In this document: piece after piece, positions 1 through 8,022 of the stretch
Layout of the letters: every line of letters begins with the position of its first letter
Position numbering within the stretch: the stretch's first letter is position 1
Source: Miltoncostaea sp963770865
GTDB lineage: Bacteria > Actinomycetota > Thermoleophilia > Miltoncostaeales > Miltoncostaeaceae
Assembly: GCA_963770865.1 (NCBI GenBank)
Contig: CAVYRD010000006.1
Location: 115,048-179,047 of the forward strand
Direction: 5' to 3'
Length of the DNA stretch: 64,000 nucleotides
The notes under the pieces: generated by a model
Told to the model about the DNA's origin: nothing
Database searches by the model: none
Seen by the model: the letters and a program-made list of their open reading frames with translations, nothing else
Made by a program: the position numbers and the translations under genes

Positions 1-114
1 CCGAACTGGCACGCAATGACGCCCGCGGACCTCGAAGCGTGGACCAAGGCGACCCTGGCCGGGGAGCGTCTCTATCTGTACGAGGCGCCTCAGGGAGACC
101 GCCTCTCCCCATGA
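1..114 (+). CDS. 3' end of an unidentified protein
   Basis: The first 37 codons of the window are open and end at a TGA at 112-114. The visible C-terminus contains NWHAMTPADLEAWTKATLAG and ends in RLSP. The balance of acidic, aromatic and alanine residues looks like real coding sequence, but the fragment is too short to assign to a family. The rest of the gene lies to the left of the window. Confidence 0.45.
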   Translation, partial: PNWHAMTPADLEAWTKATLAGERLYLYEAPQGDRLSP

Positions 115-229
115 GCGGGCGCGGGGCGCTGGGCCTGGTCCGGTCGGAGACCATCGCCTCCCCCCTCGCGGGGCACCCAACCCATCCACCCCCGGTGGCT
201 CCTGCACCGTCCCCCGCGCCGTCCCGGGT

Positions 230-251
230 GGTGCGGGGATGCTCCCGCACC
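230..251. repeat. inverted repeat, copy A of a hairpin shared with 3404-3425
   Basis: GGTGCGGG is followed by a six-base loop (GATGCT) and the exact complement CCCGCACC, an 8-bp perfect stem. The same 22 bases occur at 3404-3425. Both copies sit within about 100 bp of a minus-strand tRNA 3' fragment, on its downstream side. The surrounding 60 bp are also similar (CGCCGTCCCGG against CACCGTCCCGG just to the left). Confidence 0.7.
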
Positions 252-330
252 GTCGGCAGAGGCACCTCGCGACTGAGGACGACGGCTCCCAGAACAGCAA
301 AGGCCCCGCAGCCACTGGGCTTTCAGGAGG

Positions 331-375
331 TGGGAGGGACGACGGGGTTCGAACCCGCGGCCTGCGCGCGCTGCG
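331..375 (-). other. tRNA 3'-end remnant (T arm and acceptor half)
   Basis: Read on the minus strand, the stretch gives a T stem GCGGG, loop TTCGAAC and closing stem CCCGT (354-358, 347-353, 342-346), then a 7-nt acceptor half CGTCCCT (335-341), discriminator C and an encoded CCA (331-333). No matching AGGGACG acceptor half, D arm or clear anticodon arm lies upstream, so this is a fragment, as left by integration into a tRNA gene. Bases 338-372 align with 6176-6209 with one gap and two mismatches. Confidence 0.6.
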
Positions 376-521
376 ATGGCGCGTCGCGTGCGACCGCCAA
401 TCGCTCGAGCCTCGTCGCCCATGCTCCGGACCGCCAAGGACTCGACGGTGATCGTGCCGAGGGGATTGGCGGGACTCGGCCAACATGCGCTCAGAGGGCA
501 CCGGCAGCCCCCCGCCGCCGC

Positions 522-1175
522 TCAGGGGAGCTCCGCCGTGGGGTCCGTGAGCTCCCGCTGGAGCCGCGCGCGCAGACCCGTCCCGGCCCGCTCGATGATG
601 CGGGGATCGTCCCGGAAGAGCAGGCGAGCCGAACTCGCGAGAAACATCAACGCCTCAAGCTCGAAAGCGAGCTGGGCAGGGTCAAGGTCTGAGCGGAGCT
701 CCCCGCGCGCCTGGGCAACCTGCACCTCTGTCTCGAGGCGCGTCAGCCATTGGCGCCCCAGCGCAGCGACGCGGTCGCGCAGCGGACCCGGGCAGGCATC
801 AAGTTCAGCCTGGGCGGCCGCGAAGAAGCAGCCACCAGGGAAGACCTCCTTGTCCAGGTAGGTGAGGAAGCCTGTGCACAGCGCCCAGAGCCGCCGAAGC
901 CCCTCCGGATGATCCATCGCCGGACGCACGACTTCCTCGGCGACGACCTCGAGGGCGGTCTCGATGGTGGCCAGCTGCAGCGCGTGACGCGAGCCGAAGT
1001 GGGCATACAGGCCGCTCTTGCTCATTCCCACTTCGTCCGCCAGCCGGCCGATGGTGAGTCGCTCGAGGCCCTCGACCGAGGCCAAGTCGCTCGCGGTCCT
1101 CAGGATGGCCCTCCGAGTGCGCTCCCCCTTGCTGGTGTCGTGGGTCGCTGCGATGGCTTCCTGCGGGCTCGTCAT
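522..1175 (-). CDS. TetR/AcrR-family transcriptional regulator
   Basis: This 217-residue protein has the two-part architecture of TetR repressors. The N-terminal helix-turn-helix is clear: ERTRRAILRTASDLASVEG, then LTIGRLADEVGMSKSGLYAHF at roughly residues 18-60. A helical ligand-binding domain follows. The frame stays open further upstream, but I take the ATG at 1175 because the HTH begins shortly after it and an AGAGG-like ribosome site precedes it. The gene is divergent from the FAD enzyme at 1264, with an 88-base gap, so it most likely controls that enzyme and itself. The ligand cannot be read from the sequence. Confidence 0.85.
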   Translation of the reverse strand: MTSPQEAIAATHDTSKGERTRRAILRTASDLASVEGLERLTIGRLADEVGMSKSGLYAHFGSRHALQLATIETALEVVAEEVVRPAMDHPEGLRRLWALCTGFLTYLDKEVFPGGCFFAAAQAELDACPGPLRDRVAALGRQWLTRLETEVQVAQARGELRSDLDPAQLAFELEALMFLASSARLLFRDDPRIIERAGTGLRARLQRELTDPTAELP

Positions 1176-1226
1176 GACACCTCTGCGACGTGGGGCAAGA
1201 CCGCGTGGGCTGAAGGCCTCCGTGCC

Positions 1227-1258
1227 ACTGTACAAGAAAAGCACGCTCGTACTATTAT
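1227..1258 (+). promoter_or_regulatory. promoter and possible TetR operator between divergent genes
   Basis: TATTAT at 1253-1258 makes a good -10 element ending five bases before the ATG at 1264, so the FAD gene may be read from a leaderless transcript. An imperfect inverted repeat, ACTGTAC at 1227-1233 and GTACTAT at about 1249-1255, overlaps this -10 and is a candidate operator for the neighbouring TetR protein. Both readings are inference from spacing. Confidence 0.35.
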
Positions 1259-1263
1259 CGGCC

Positions 1264-2712
1264 ATGGCCGGAGGGATGGGGCTACTACGCAAGGCGTGGA
1301 CGGCGCGGCCGGCAGCGCCTGCGGCCGATGCGCAGCGTGAGCGCCGCCACGCCCTCGTCATCGGCGGCGGGCTCGCGGGGCTGGTCACCGCGAAGGTGCT
1401 CAGCCTGCACTTCGCGCGCGTGACCCTGTTGGAGCGCGACGGCCTCTCGGATGGACCCGCGCGCCGACGCGGCGTCCCCCAGGCGCCCCACCAGCATGTG
1501 CTCCTGGCCCGTGGCCAGCTCATCCTCGAGGGGCTGTTCCCGGGGCTGGGGGCGCAGCTCATGACCGCGGGCACCGAGCCGTTAGACGTGGCGGAGGAAC
1601 TTGCCTACCTCACGCCGGCGGGCTGGTCGCCCCGGTTCCGCTCGGGTATCGCGATCCTGCCCTGCAGCCGCCAGCTGCTGGAGTGGTGCGTTCGCGCGCG
1701 CGTCGCTGCCGATCCGGGCGTGGAAGTCCGCGACGGCCACGAGGCCACGGGGCTCCTGGGGTCCGGGGCCGGCGACATCGACGGGATTCGGGCGCGCCCC
1801 ACCGGTCGTCGTGATCTCGCCGGGTTCGAGATCGCGTGCGATCTCGTCGTGGACGCCAGCGGCCGGGGCTCGCGCCTTCCCCAGTGGCTCGGGGACCTCG
1901 GCAGAGGAGTGCCGTCCGAGCGCGTCGTGGATGCCCATCTGGGCTACGCAAGCCGGGTCTACGAGGGCCTGCCGGTGCTGCCCGGCGGCTTGCGCGGGGC
2001 CTTCATTCAGGCCGCGCCGCCGGCATCCACCCGCGGCGCGGCATTGCTGCCGATCGAGGGCGGCCGCACCCTGGTCACGCTGATCGGACGCTCCGGCGAC
2101 CATCCGCCAACCGAGGACGCCGGCTTTCTCGAGTACGCGCGCACACTGAGGAGCCCGCTGATCCACGAGGCGATCGCCGCGCTCGAGCCGGCATCGCCCA
2201 TCGCGGCCTCGCGCTCGACCGCGAACCGGTGGCGACACTATGAGCGCCTGCGCGACTGGCCGAATCGGCTCGTGGTCCTCGGCGATGCCGCCTGCGCCTT
2301 CAACCCCGTCTACGGGCAGGGCATGACTACAGGGGCTATGGCCGCCGTCGCGCTCGGGCGCCTGCTCTCCCTGCGACGCGAGGAGTCGCTGGTCGGCTTC
2401 GGTGCGCAGTTCCAGCGCACCCTCGCGCGGATCAACGCCGCCCCGTGGATGTTCGACACCGATCTCGACCTGCTCGCGCGGGGGACGACCGGTCCGCCGC
2501 CTGGACACCTCGTGCGTGTGCGCCAGGCCTACCTGGCCCGGGTCGGGCGCCTTGGAACCACAAGCCCGGAGGTTCGGCGGGCGTTCTTGGAGGTCTTCCA
2601 CCTCATCAACCGCCCGCGGTCCCTCCTACGCCCGCGGGTGCTGCTGCCGATCGCGCAGCATGCTGTCACTGACCGGCGCCAGCCGGGTCGGCGCGCCCGG
2701 GGTTCGAGGTGA
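1264..2712 (+). CDS. FAD-dependent monooxygenase/oxidoreductase (PHBH-like fold)
   Basis: The 482-residue product opens with a Rossmann FAD-binding motif (HALVIGGGLAGLVTAKVLS) and carries the second FAD signature near the C-terminus (GDAACAFNPVYGQGMTTGA). This is the pattern of the aromatic hydroxylase, halogenase and geranylgeranyl reductase superfamily. A central VVDASGRGS motif also fits FAD and ring-substrate binding. The ATG at 1264 is preceded by a good -10 but no Shine-Dalgarno site. It is divergent from the TetR gene, so it is probably an inducible oxidative enzyme. The substrate is unknown. Confidence 0.8.
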   Translation: MAGGMGLLRKAWTARPAAPAADAQRERRHALVIGGGLAGLVTAKVLSLHFARVTLLERDGLSDGPARRRGVPQAPHQHVLLARGQLILEGLFPGLGAQLMTAGTEPLDVAEELAYLTPAGWSPRFRSGIAILPCSRQLLEWCVRARVAADPGVEVRDGHEATGLLGSGAGDIDGIRARPTGRRDLAGFEIACDLVVDASGRGSRLPQWLGDLGRGVPSERVVDAHLGYASRVYEGLPVLPGGLRGAFIQAAPPASTRGAALLPIEGGRTLVTLIGRSGDHPPTEDAGFLEYARTLRSPLIHEAIAALEPASPIAASRSTANRWRHYERLRDWPNRLVVLGDAACAFNPVYGQGMTTGAMAAVALGRLLSLRREESLVGFGAQFQRTLARINAAPWMFDTDLDLLARGTTGPPPGHLVRVRQAYLARVGRLGTTSPEVRRAFLEVFHLINRPRSLLRPRVLLPIAQHAVTDRRQPGRRARGSR

Positions 2713-3020
2713 CGGAGCGAGGATCCGTGGTGGCCATCGCGGCGTTCGACGACGAGGACGAGGCGCTTCGGCTCGCCAACGCCACCGACGCCGGCCTCGC
2801 GGCCTACCTCTACACGTCCGACCTGGCGCGCGCGATGCGCCTGGGCGGGACGATCCGCGCGGGCATGGTGGGGATCAACCGCGGCCGGTCTCGTGCGTGT
2901 CGGCCCCCTTCGGCGGGGGTCGGCCACGCGGGCTATGGATCTGCGGGCGGCACCGAGGGCATCGAGGAGTACCTGGTGACCCGCTACCTGACGATGCCGA
3001 GCGTCGGCGGTGCCTGGTGA
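2709..3020 (+). pseudogene. C-terminal fragment of an aldehyde dehydrogenase
   Basis: The translated stretch VVAIAAFDDEDEALRLANAT and the following GLAAYLYTSDLARAMRLG match the C-terminal part of NAD(P)-dependent aldehyde dehydrogenases of the succinate-semialdehyde type. The end EGIEEYLVTRYLTM is also typical. The Rossmann half and the catalytic Cys/Glu are absent. Between about 2886 and 2921 the reading is out of frame: one missing base is compensated by an extra G, and the correct reading there would give LVSCVSAPFGG. The fragment overlaps the end of the FAD gene by four bases and has no plausible start of its own, so it is a remnant. Confidence 0.7.
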
Positions 3021-3202
3021 GCGGGCCCGAGGACCCGCGCGCCAGCGCCGACTGGGAGGCGTTCCGGGCTGCGCGCGACCTGTTCTTCGCCCGGGTGCGT
3101 CCCGAGGCGATGGACGAGCCGCCGACCTCGCTCTGCCCCGACGCGCCGCCGGCCGAGTGGACGAGCGAACCGGAGGGGCCAACCAGGCCGCTCGCCGACT
3201 GA
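3017..3202 (+). CDS. small hypothetical protein, 61 aa
   Basis: A GTG at 3017 overlaps the stop of the dehydrogenase fragment as GTGA and starts a 61-codon frame rich in Asp, Glu and Pro (DWEAFRAARDLFFARVRPEA). The overlap and the composition suggest a genuine short gene, perhaps the tail of a former operon with the dehydrogenase. I recognise no family, and there is no membrane segment or signal peptide. Confidence 0.4.
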   Translation: MSGPEDPRASADWEAFRAARDLFFARVRPEAMDEPPTSLCPDAPPAEWTSEPEGPTRPLAD

Positions 3203-3499
3203 TCCCCGGAGCCGTCCAGAGCCTGGTGGCCCCTCTCAGGCGTGCTCTGTTCAGTCTCCCGCCGGCTGGATGTTGGCTCAGATGTGGTCGTGCATATTGC
3301 GGCCAGGGCACCCGACTCGAAGACCCCCGGCCCCTTTCCCGCGGGCCCACTCCCTCCCACCCCCCCCCCGGGTCCCCGCACCGTCTCCCGCACCGTCCCG
3401 GATGGTGCGGGGATGCTCCCGCACCGCCCTTGGATGCACCCGCGCCTCGTGCCGTGTGACGCGTGGCGGGGAGAGACCCGCTTTCTCAAGCGGGTTCAG
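3203..3499. other. gene-free flank of the integrated element
   Basis: No gene is seen. The stretch holds hairpin copy B (3404-3425), a pyrimidine-rich tract with a C run near 3359-3369, and an 8-bp terminator-like hairpin ACCCGCTT-TCTC-AAGCGGGT at 3476-3495. The last lies just downstream (minus strand) of the displaced tRNA-Met 3' end. Confidence 0.5.
3404..3425. repeat. inverted repeat, copy B of the hairpin at 230-251
   Basis: This is the same 8-bp stem and six-base loop as at 230-251, 75 bp from the 50-bp tRNA-derived repeat. Its recurrence beside two different tRNA remnants suggests a sequence carried by related elements, or a downstream signal duplicated with them. Confidence 0.7.
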
Positions 3500-3549
3500 A
3501 GAGGTAGCGGAGGAGGGACTCGAACCCCCGACACGCGGATTATGATTCC
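3500..3549 (-). repeat. att repeat, displaced 3' half of tRNA-Met
   Basis: Fifty bases are identical to 8023-8072. They contain the acceptor 3' strand, T arm, variable region and anticodon stem-loop up to ATTATGATTCC, then diverge into unrelated sequence. No 5' half of a tRNA follows, so this copy is not a functional gene. Confidence 0.85.
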
Positions 3550-3783
3550 TTCGAGTGAGTACCGCTGAGCACGGCCGAGTCCCGGAAACGGTGCGTTAGA
3601 ACGGGTTCTCGCGTCCTCCCTCGCGCAGTGAGTTCGGCCTGGCACGGTGGGGTCCGGTGACCTCGGTGTGACCCCCTTCGAGGGTCACCCCTCACCCCTC
3701 ACCCCCGCGCCCTGCGCTGGCGCGGGAGGCCTGGGGTTTTCGGCGCCCCACGCGCCTGAGGAGTTACTCCCTGACAGGGGTGA

Positions 3784-4564
3784 CCGGCACACCGGCCTCG
3801 GGCTCAAGCGGCGCTGCATCACCTGGGCACGGCTCGATCACGCGGGAAAGGACTCCGCCCAGGGGCAGCGTGGGTCGAGCGCGAAGGGGGACGACATCGA
3901 CGTCATCTGGGAGCTGAAGCGGACTCCCAAGGGCATCGCCCTGAAGCGGGATGCGGCCCGGATGGGATGGGTGCCGCCCACCGTCGAGTTCATGCTCGTC
4001 GAGGACCCGGTCCTGCGGTACGAGCCCTTGCCGGCCGTGACGCCGGACTGGCCTCAGCGCACGCGGGAGGTCGCGTCCCTTCTCGACACGCTCGGCGTTC
4101 CCGTCTCCGCGTCGAAGCGCATCGCGCAGAAGGCGCTTCAGGACGCCGGAAAGGGGTGTCGCGACGAGGTCATTCGGGCGGCGCAGAAGCTCCGTTTGCA
4201 GAAGTTCCGCGGCGAGGGGGCGCGCACCCCGGATCCGACCTCGTTGGAGACGACCGGAGCCGCCTCGGGCGCCGACCTCACGGCTGCCGGTGACCACCAG
4301 CAGGATCCGCCCCGGGATCCGCCCGGACTTAGATCCCTCGGGCATGTGGGATCCCCCAGGGGTCCCTACACGGGACCCGGGGAGCCCAGCCCCGTCGACC
4401 AGCTGACCTTCGAGGACATCGTCTGCGGGCTCCAGGCGACGGCGCTCGCCCCGGTCGAGGAGTCGCCCCCGGATCCGGGAACGGTCTCCGTTGAGAGGTT
4501 GGACGCCAGTGACGGTCGGTCTGCCGCCGTTGAGCGCCCGCGCTACGGCAGGAAGCTGTCATGA
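3784..4564 (+). pseudogene. 5'-truncated plasmid/ICE-type Rep or AAA ATPase
   Basis: From about 3784 the frame reads like the C-terminal part of the RepA/RecA-fold helicases carried by actinobacterial integrative elements: ITWARLDHAGKDSAQGQRGS, then DDIDVIWELKRTPKGIALKR, then RMGWVPPTVEFML. The Walker A and B regions that should precede it are missing. The frame upstream to 3647 is low-complexity sequence with no family resemblance and a nearby repeat (GGTGAC, CCCTCACCCCTCACCC). The tail is Pro-rich and variable. The gene ends in ATGA overlap with the HTH gene, so the order rep-xis-int is kept. The truncation explains why the element would not replicate by itself. Confidence 0.6.
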
Positions 4565-4854
4565 GCGCCCGCCCCTTGCGGCTTCCCGTCCTGGTCAACG
4601 GTGTGCCCGTTCTCGCCGAGTTGATGCCCGAGGCGGTCGAGGCGCTGCGCGCTGCCCTTGCTCCCACCTTTGACCCTAAGGGCTCCCCGTTCCTGACCGC
4701 CGATGAGGCGGCGGAACTCCTACGCTGCAACCGGCGGCGGGTCTACGACCTCGTCGGGGATGGCCGCCTCCCCCGATGCGGCGACGGACGGCGCTTGCTC
4801 GTCCGCCGTGACGATGTGCTGCGGCTCGGCGACGGCGGGTCCCAGGCGAGGTGA
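4561..4854 (+). CDS. excisionase-like helix-turn-helix protein
   Basis: This is a 97-residue protein. The C-terminal half is a winged HTH of the excisionase/MerR-like type: FLTADEAAELLRCNRRRVYD followed by LVGDGRLPRCGDGRRLLVRR, at about residues 45-88. It overlaps the preceding Rep-like gene by four bases (ATGA) and lies about 160 bases upstream of the integrase. That position is typical for a recombination directionality factor. DNA bending at the att sites during excision is the likely role, inferred from family and context. Confidence 0.75.
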   Translation: MSARPLRLPVLVNGVPVLAELMPEAVEALRAALAPTFDPKGSPFLTADEAAELLRCNRRRVYDLVGDGRLPRCGDGRRLLVRRDDVLRLGDGGSQAR

Positions 4855-5012
4855 CCTGATCGTGACCCCCCTCGCGAAAAGCCGTATCAGGACTACGATT
4901 CCGGGCTCGACCGGGGAGTCCGAATCCTCGGATCATGCTAGAATTCGGTCCACAATTAGTGGCCCGGCGGCGCGCCAACGCCCCGGGCCGTGGTCCACCG
5001 GGAGGAACCCCG

Positions 5013-6145
5013 ATGAACGCATTCGAGGCTACCGGCCGTGCGCTGGTCAGGACTCGCCACCCTGGCATCTACAAGCGCGGCGAGGGCTACGCCGTCCGTT
5101 TCCGCGACCCCTACGGTCGTCAGCGGCAGCGCGCCGCACGGACCCTCGCCGAGGCCCAGCGCCTCCGGGCGGAGCTGACCGCGGATGTATCTCGCGGTGA
5201 GTACCGACCCGACACGAAGGTCACCTTCGCCGCGTACGCCGCACGTTGGGTCGATGGGTACGCGGGTCGTACGCGGCACGGGATTCGCCCCGAGACGCTG
5301 CGCGAGTACCGCCGTGACCTGAAGGGGGCGATAGCGCACTTCGGGCGTCGGCGCCTGACCGAGATCGCGCCGAGCGACGTCCGCGACTACGCGCGGAAGC
5401 TCGGGGAGGAAGGGAACCGTCCGGCGACGGTCCGACGCAAACTCGCGCCGGTGAAGGCGTTGTTCGCGACGGCGGTCGAGGACGGTCTCCTTCGGGCGAA
5501 CCCGACCGTCGGAGTGAGGGTGGTTGTGACTAGCGTTGCCCATCACGAGCCGGACGAGGAGGGGGGCGTCAAAGCGCTCTCGGCCGAGGAGTTGGGCCGC
5601 CTCGTGAACGAGATTCCGGAGGGCTGGCGCCGCCTCTTCACGTCCCCCCTCGCGCAGACAGGTCTCCGGCTCTCCGAGGGGATCGGTCTGCGCTGGCGCG
5701 ACGTGGACACGGGCGCCGGACGCCTGACGATCCGGCAGCGGATCCGGGACGGGAAGGTCGGCGCGCCCAAGAGCAGCAAGGGCCGCCGGGAGGTGCCGCT
5801 GTCGGCGTTGCTCGTCCGCGAGCTGGCGGCTCACCGGCTGCGCTCGCCGTGGTCTCAGGAGGACGACCTCGCGTTCCCCTCCAATACTGGGACGCCCCTC
5901 CGTGGGCGCAACTGCTACCGCTGGTTCAAGCCCGCTGCCCAGCGCGCGGGAGTGCCGTGGGCCGCCTTCCACACTCTCCGGCACACGGCAGCCTCGCGGT
6001 GGCTCCTGAGCGGCCTCGACATTGCCACCGTCGCAGGTTGCTCGGGCATCACGATCCCGGTTTCACTCTCCGGGTGTACGTCAGCGTGCTCCCGAGCGAC
6101 CTGCCCGATGGCAACGCCCTGGCGGCAGCTCTGGGCCTGTCATGA
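5013..6145 (+). pseudogene. tyrosine-type site-specific integrase, one frameshift
   Basis: A GGGAGG ribosome site at 5000-5005 precedes the ATG at 5013. The N-terminal SAM-like domain (VRFRDPYGRQRQRAARTLAE, then a core-binding region with FAAYAARWVDGYAG) and the catalytic domain are clear: Arg in TGLRLSEG, Lys in SSKGRREVPLS and HTLRH. After GLDIATVAG the frame is lost. Restoring one base near 6036 gives LLGHHDPGFTLRVYV with the second active-site His and the nucleophilic Tyr, ending at TGA 6143-6145. The repaired protein has about 377 residues, normal for the family. The break may be a sequence error rather than real inactivation. Confidence 0.8.
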
Positions 6146-6175
6146 GGATGGCGGCGCTGCCCGCCCCATCCAGCG

Positions 6176-6209
6176 GACGACGGGGTTCGAACCGAGGTCT
6201 GCGCCCAGA
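6176..6209 (-). repeat. tRNA T-arm remnant beside the integrase, matching 338-372
   Basis: Eighteen bases starting GACGACGGGG are identical to 338-355, and the similarity continues with one gap and two mismatches to about 6209. Read on the minus strand, it is a degenerate tRNA 3' end. Lying 30 bases after the integrase stop, it is where an attP core is usually found, yet it matches the tRNA remnant at 331 and not tRNA-Met. Confidence 0.5.
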
Positions 6210-6342
6210 GCGTCGGCGAGGACGGCCCGGTGAAGGCGCCTACTGGAACGCGGGGACACGGCGCCGGGCATCACGCGCAGGCTATTGGTCGACAACCACG
6301 GCGCAGGGGGGTCTCGTCTGAGAGGTGGACTGGTGGCGCGGG

Positions 6343-7860
6343 TCAGCCAACGACGGTGAAGCAGATGGGCCCCGCGGTCACCCGGGTGGATCCTCGGGCC
6401 GCCCTCACGGTCAGCGTGTAGCGCCCCGGGGCAAGCGTGTGGTAGTCCGCTGCGTCCCAGAGGCCGGTCCAGGTCGTTCCGGCGCGCGTGTGCCAGGAGC
6501 GCCGCGTAACCACCCGTCCGCCGGTCCGTCGGACGACGACCAGAACGGCGCTGTCGCGCCTCAGCGTGAAGCTGAGCGTCGCGCCGAGCGGGACCGCCGG
6601 CTGGCATGGCCGCCCCGGGGAAGGGCACACTGACACCGCCCCGGTCATGCGGAAGCGCACCGGGTGCACGCGTAGCTGCGCGACCAGTGGCCGTTGGCTG
6701 GCGGGAGACGGCGCCGCCACGGTCTTCGCCGCTGAGGGGCCGGCCAGCGCCATCAAAGCAGACCCCGCCAGGTTCGGCCCCTCCGTCGCGAAGAGGGTGC
6801 CGTCGGCGCCAATCGCCTGGGGAACCAGTGGTCGACTCGTGGGTGGGAACGACCAGGCCCGGGAGCCGTCGGGGTGCAGGGCAACCAGCGGAAACCCGCC
6901 GAGGTAGATGGTTCCGTCGCCCCCCACGATCGGGTCTCCGCTTGCCACGCGACCCTGGTAGGTCCAGAGCACGGCGCCGTTTGGCCCGATGGCGCGCAGT
7001 ATGCCGTCCGCCGCCTCCGCGAGGTAGACGGTGCCGTCTACGCCGACCGCCAGCCCCTTGGGACCGACCCCGGCTGGCAGCGACCAGAGCCCACGACCAT
7101 CGGGCGCGAAAGCGAGAAGCGCGTCGCCTCCCTGGGGGCCCGTCTGGCCTCGGAGGACGATTACCGTGCCGTCGTCTGCCACCGCGACGCGACTCGCCGG
7201 TGCGCCGAGGGGCCGCTCCCAGAGCGGTTGGCCGTCCGGGCGGAGAGCCACCAGGTTCGCTGTCGCGCCCTGCACGCGTCCGAGGTAAGCGGTTCCGTCG
7301 GGGCCCACCGCGAGTGCCCCCGGGTTGTCCTCGTCGCTCAATGTCATCCGCCAGCGGACGGCGCCCGAGGAATCGAGTGCAACGAGCCCCCAGTCGCCGC
7401 TCAAGTAGACGCCGCCGTCCGGGGTCGGGCGCAGCACTGCGTACGATGCCTCAGGCCCGACGCCGAGATAGGCCGACGTGCGCCAGATGAGATCACCGGC
7501 AGGTGTGTAGGCGAAGACGGGATCGGAGGGCGCGCCCCACACGTAGTGGCGACCATCCGGGCCGATCGCCCGCGTGGGTCCCACGGGCAGCGTCCGTCGC
7601 CGTGTGCCGTCGGGATTGAGGATCGCGGTGCCGCCCTCCATGGCTGGCAGCTCGACCGCTCCGCCGGGCGCCACCAGCAGGGGACCGACCAGCCCGCCCT
7701 TGGGCCAGCCGGGCAGCAGCGCCGGTCTCTGAGCAGATACCACGCTGCTCCGGTTGGTGTTCTCCGCGTCGTGGCCAGCCATCGGCCAAGCGTCCGCACC
7801 GAAAGCGGTCTGAGCGGCTAGCACGGCCGCCAACAGGATGGTAACGGGCCCCGCAATCAC
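6343..7860 (-). CDS. secreted PQQ-like beta-propeller protein with Ig-like C-terminus
   Basis: The 505-residue product begins with a signal peptide (GTG start at 7860; hydrophobic ILLAAVLAAQTAFG, then cleavage near ADAWP). It continues with eight or so short repeats such as VGPDGTAYLGRVQG, VGVDGTVYLAEAADG and VGGDGTIYLGGFPLV, the pattern of PQQ/BamB-like propeller blades. The last 110 residues look like a FlgD-type Ig domain (GTTWTGLWDAADYHTLAPGR). It probably acts outside the cell or at the cell surface; no catalytic residues are recognisable. It lies between the integrase and the tRNA-Met copy, so it is the apparent cargo of the element. No frameshift is seen. Confidence 0.75.
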   Translation of the reverse strand: MIAGPVTILLAAVLAAQTAFGADAWPMAGHDAENTNRSSVVSAQRPALLPGWPKGGLVGPLLVAPGGAVELPAMEGGTAILNPDGTRRRTLPVGPTRAIGPDGRHYVWGAPSDPVFAYTPAGDLIWRTSAYLGVGPEASYAVLRPTPDGGVYLSGDWGLVALDSSGAVRWRMTLSDEDNPGALAVGPDGTAYLGRVQGATANLVALRPDGQPLWERPLGAPASRVAVADDGTVIVLRGQTGPQGGDALLAFAPDGRGLWSLPAGVGPKGLAVGVDGTVYLAEAADGILRAIGPNGAVLWTYQGRVASGDPIVGGDGTIYLGGFPLVALHPDGSRAWSFPPTSRPLVPQAIGADGTLFATEGPNLAGSALMALAGPSAAKTVAAPSPASQRPLVAQLRVHPVRFRMTGAVSVCPSPGRPCQPAVPLGATLSFTLRRDSAVLVVVRRTGGRVVTRRSWHTRAGTTWTGLWDAADYHTLAPGRYTLTVRAARGSTRVTAGPICFTVVG

Positions 7861-8001
7861 ACCGATATGGGATCACGGAGCAGTTGCACTGAGGATCGGG
7901 GCGCCTCCGGAGTCCCTCTACGGTCAATTACGCGTCGTGTTGACCCTTACGTTGACCCCGAGCGCTGTGGCGCTCCGATTCACAAGTCGGCGGCGAGGGA
8001 T

Positions 8002-8017
8002 CCGCTTCGACAAGCGG
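8002..8017 (-). terminator. hairpin downstream of tRNA-Met
   Basis: A CCGCTT-CGAC-AAGCGG stem-loop lies 11 bases past the 3' end of tRNA-Met on its own strand. The displaced copy at 3500 is followed by a similar but longer hairpin at 3476-3495. No T tract follows, so its role as a terminator is an inference from position. Confidence 0.4.
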
Positions 8018-8022
8018 GTCAC

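Larger units (their letters stand above)
115..521. other. gene-free stretch with a hairpin and a tRNA 3' fragment
   Basis: I see no convincing gene here. The stretch holds an inverted repeat at 230-251 that recurs at 3404-3425, and a minus-strand tRNA 3' end at 331-375. Together they look like an integration scar similar to the one at 3.4-3.55 kb. Confidence 0.5.

Noticed and set aside
3462..3560. Open frames with readings such as GGTRTPDTRIM across tRNA sequences (also near 340, 8040, 31240, 34900 and 35640)
   Set aside because: These peptides come from translating tRNA T arms and acceptors on either strand; the tRNA or tRNA fragment explains the sequence.
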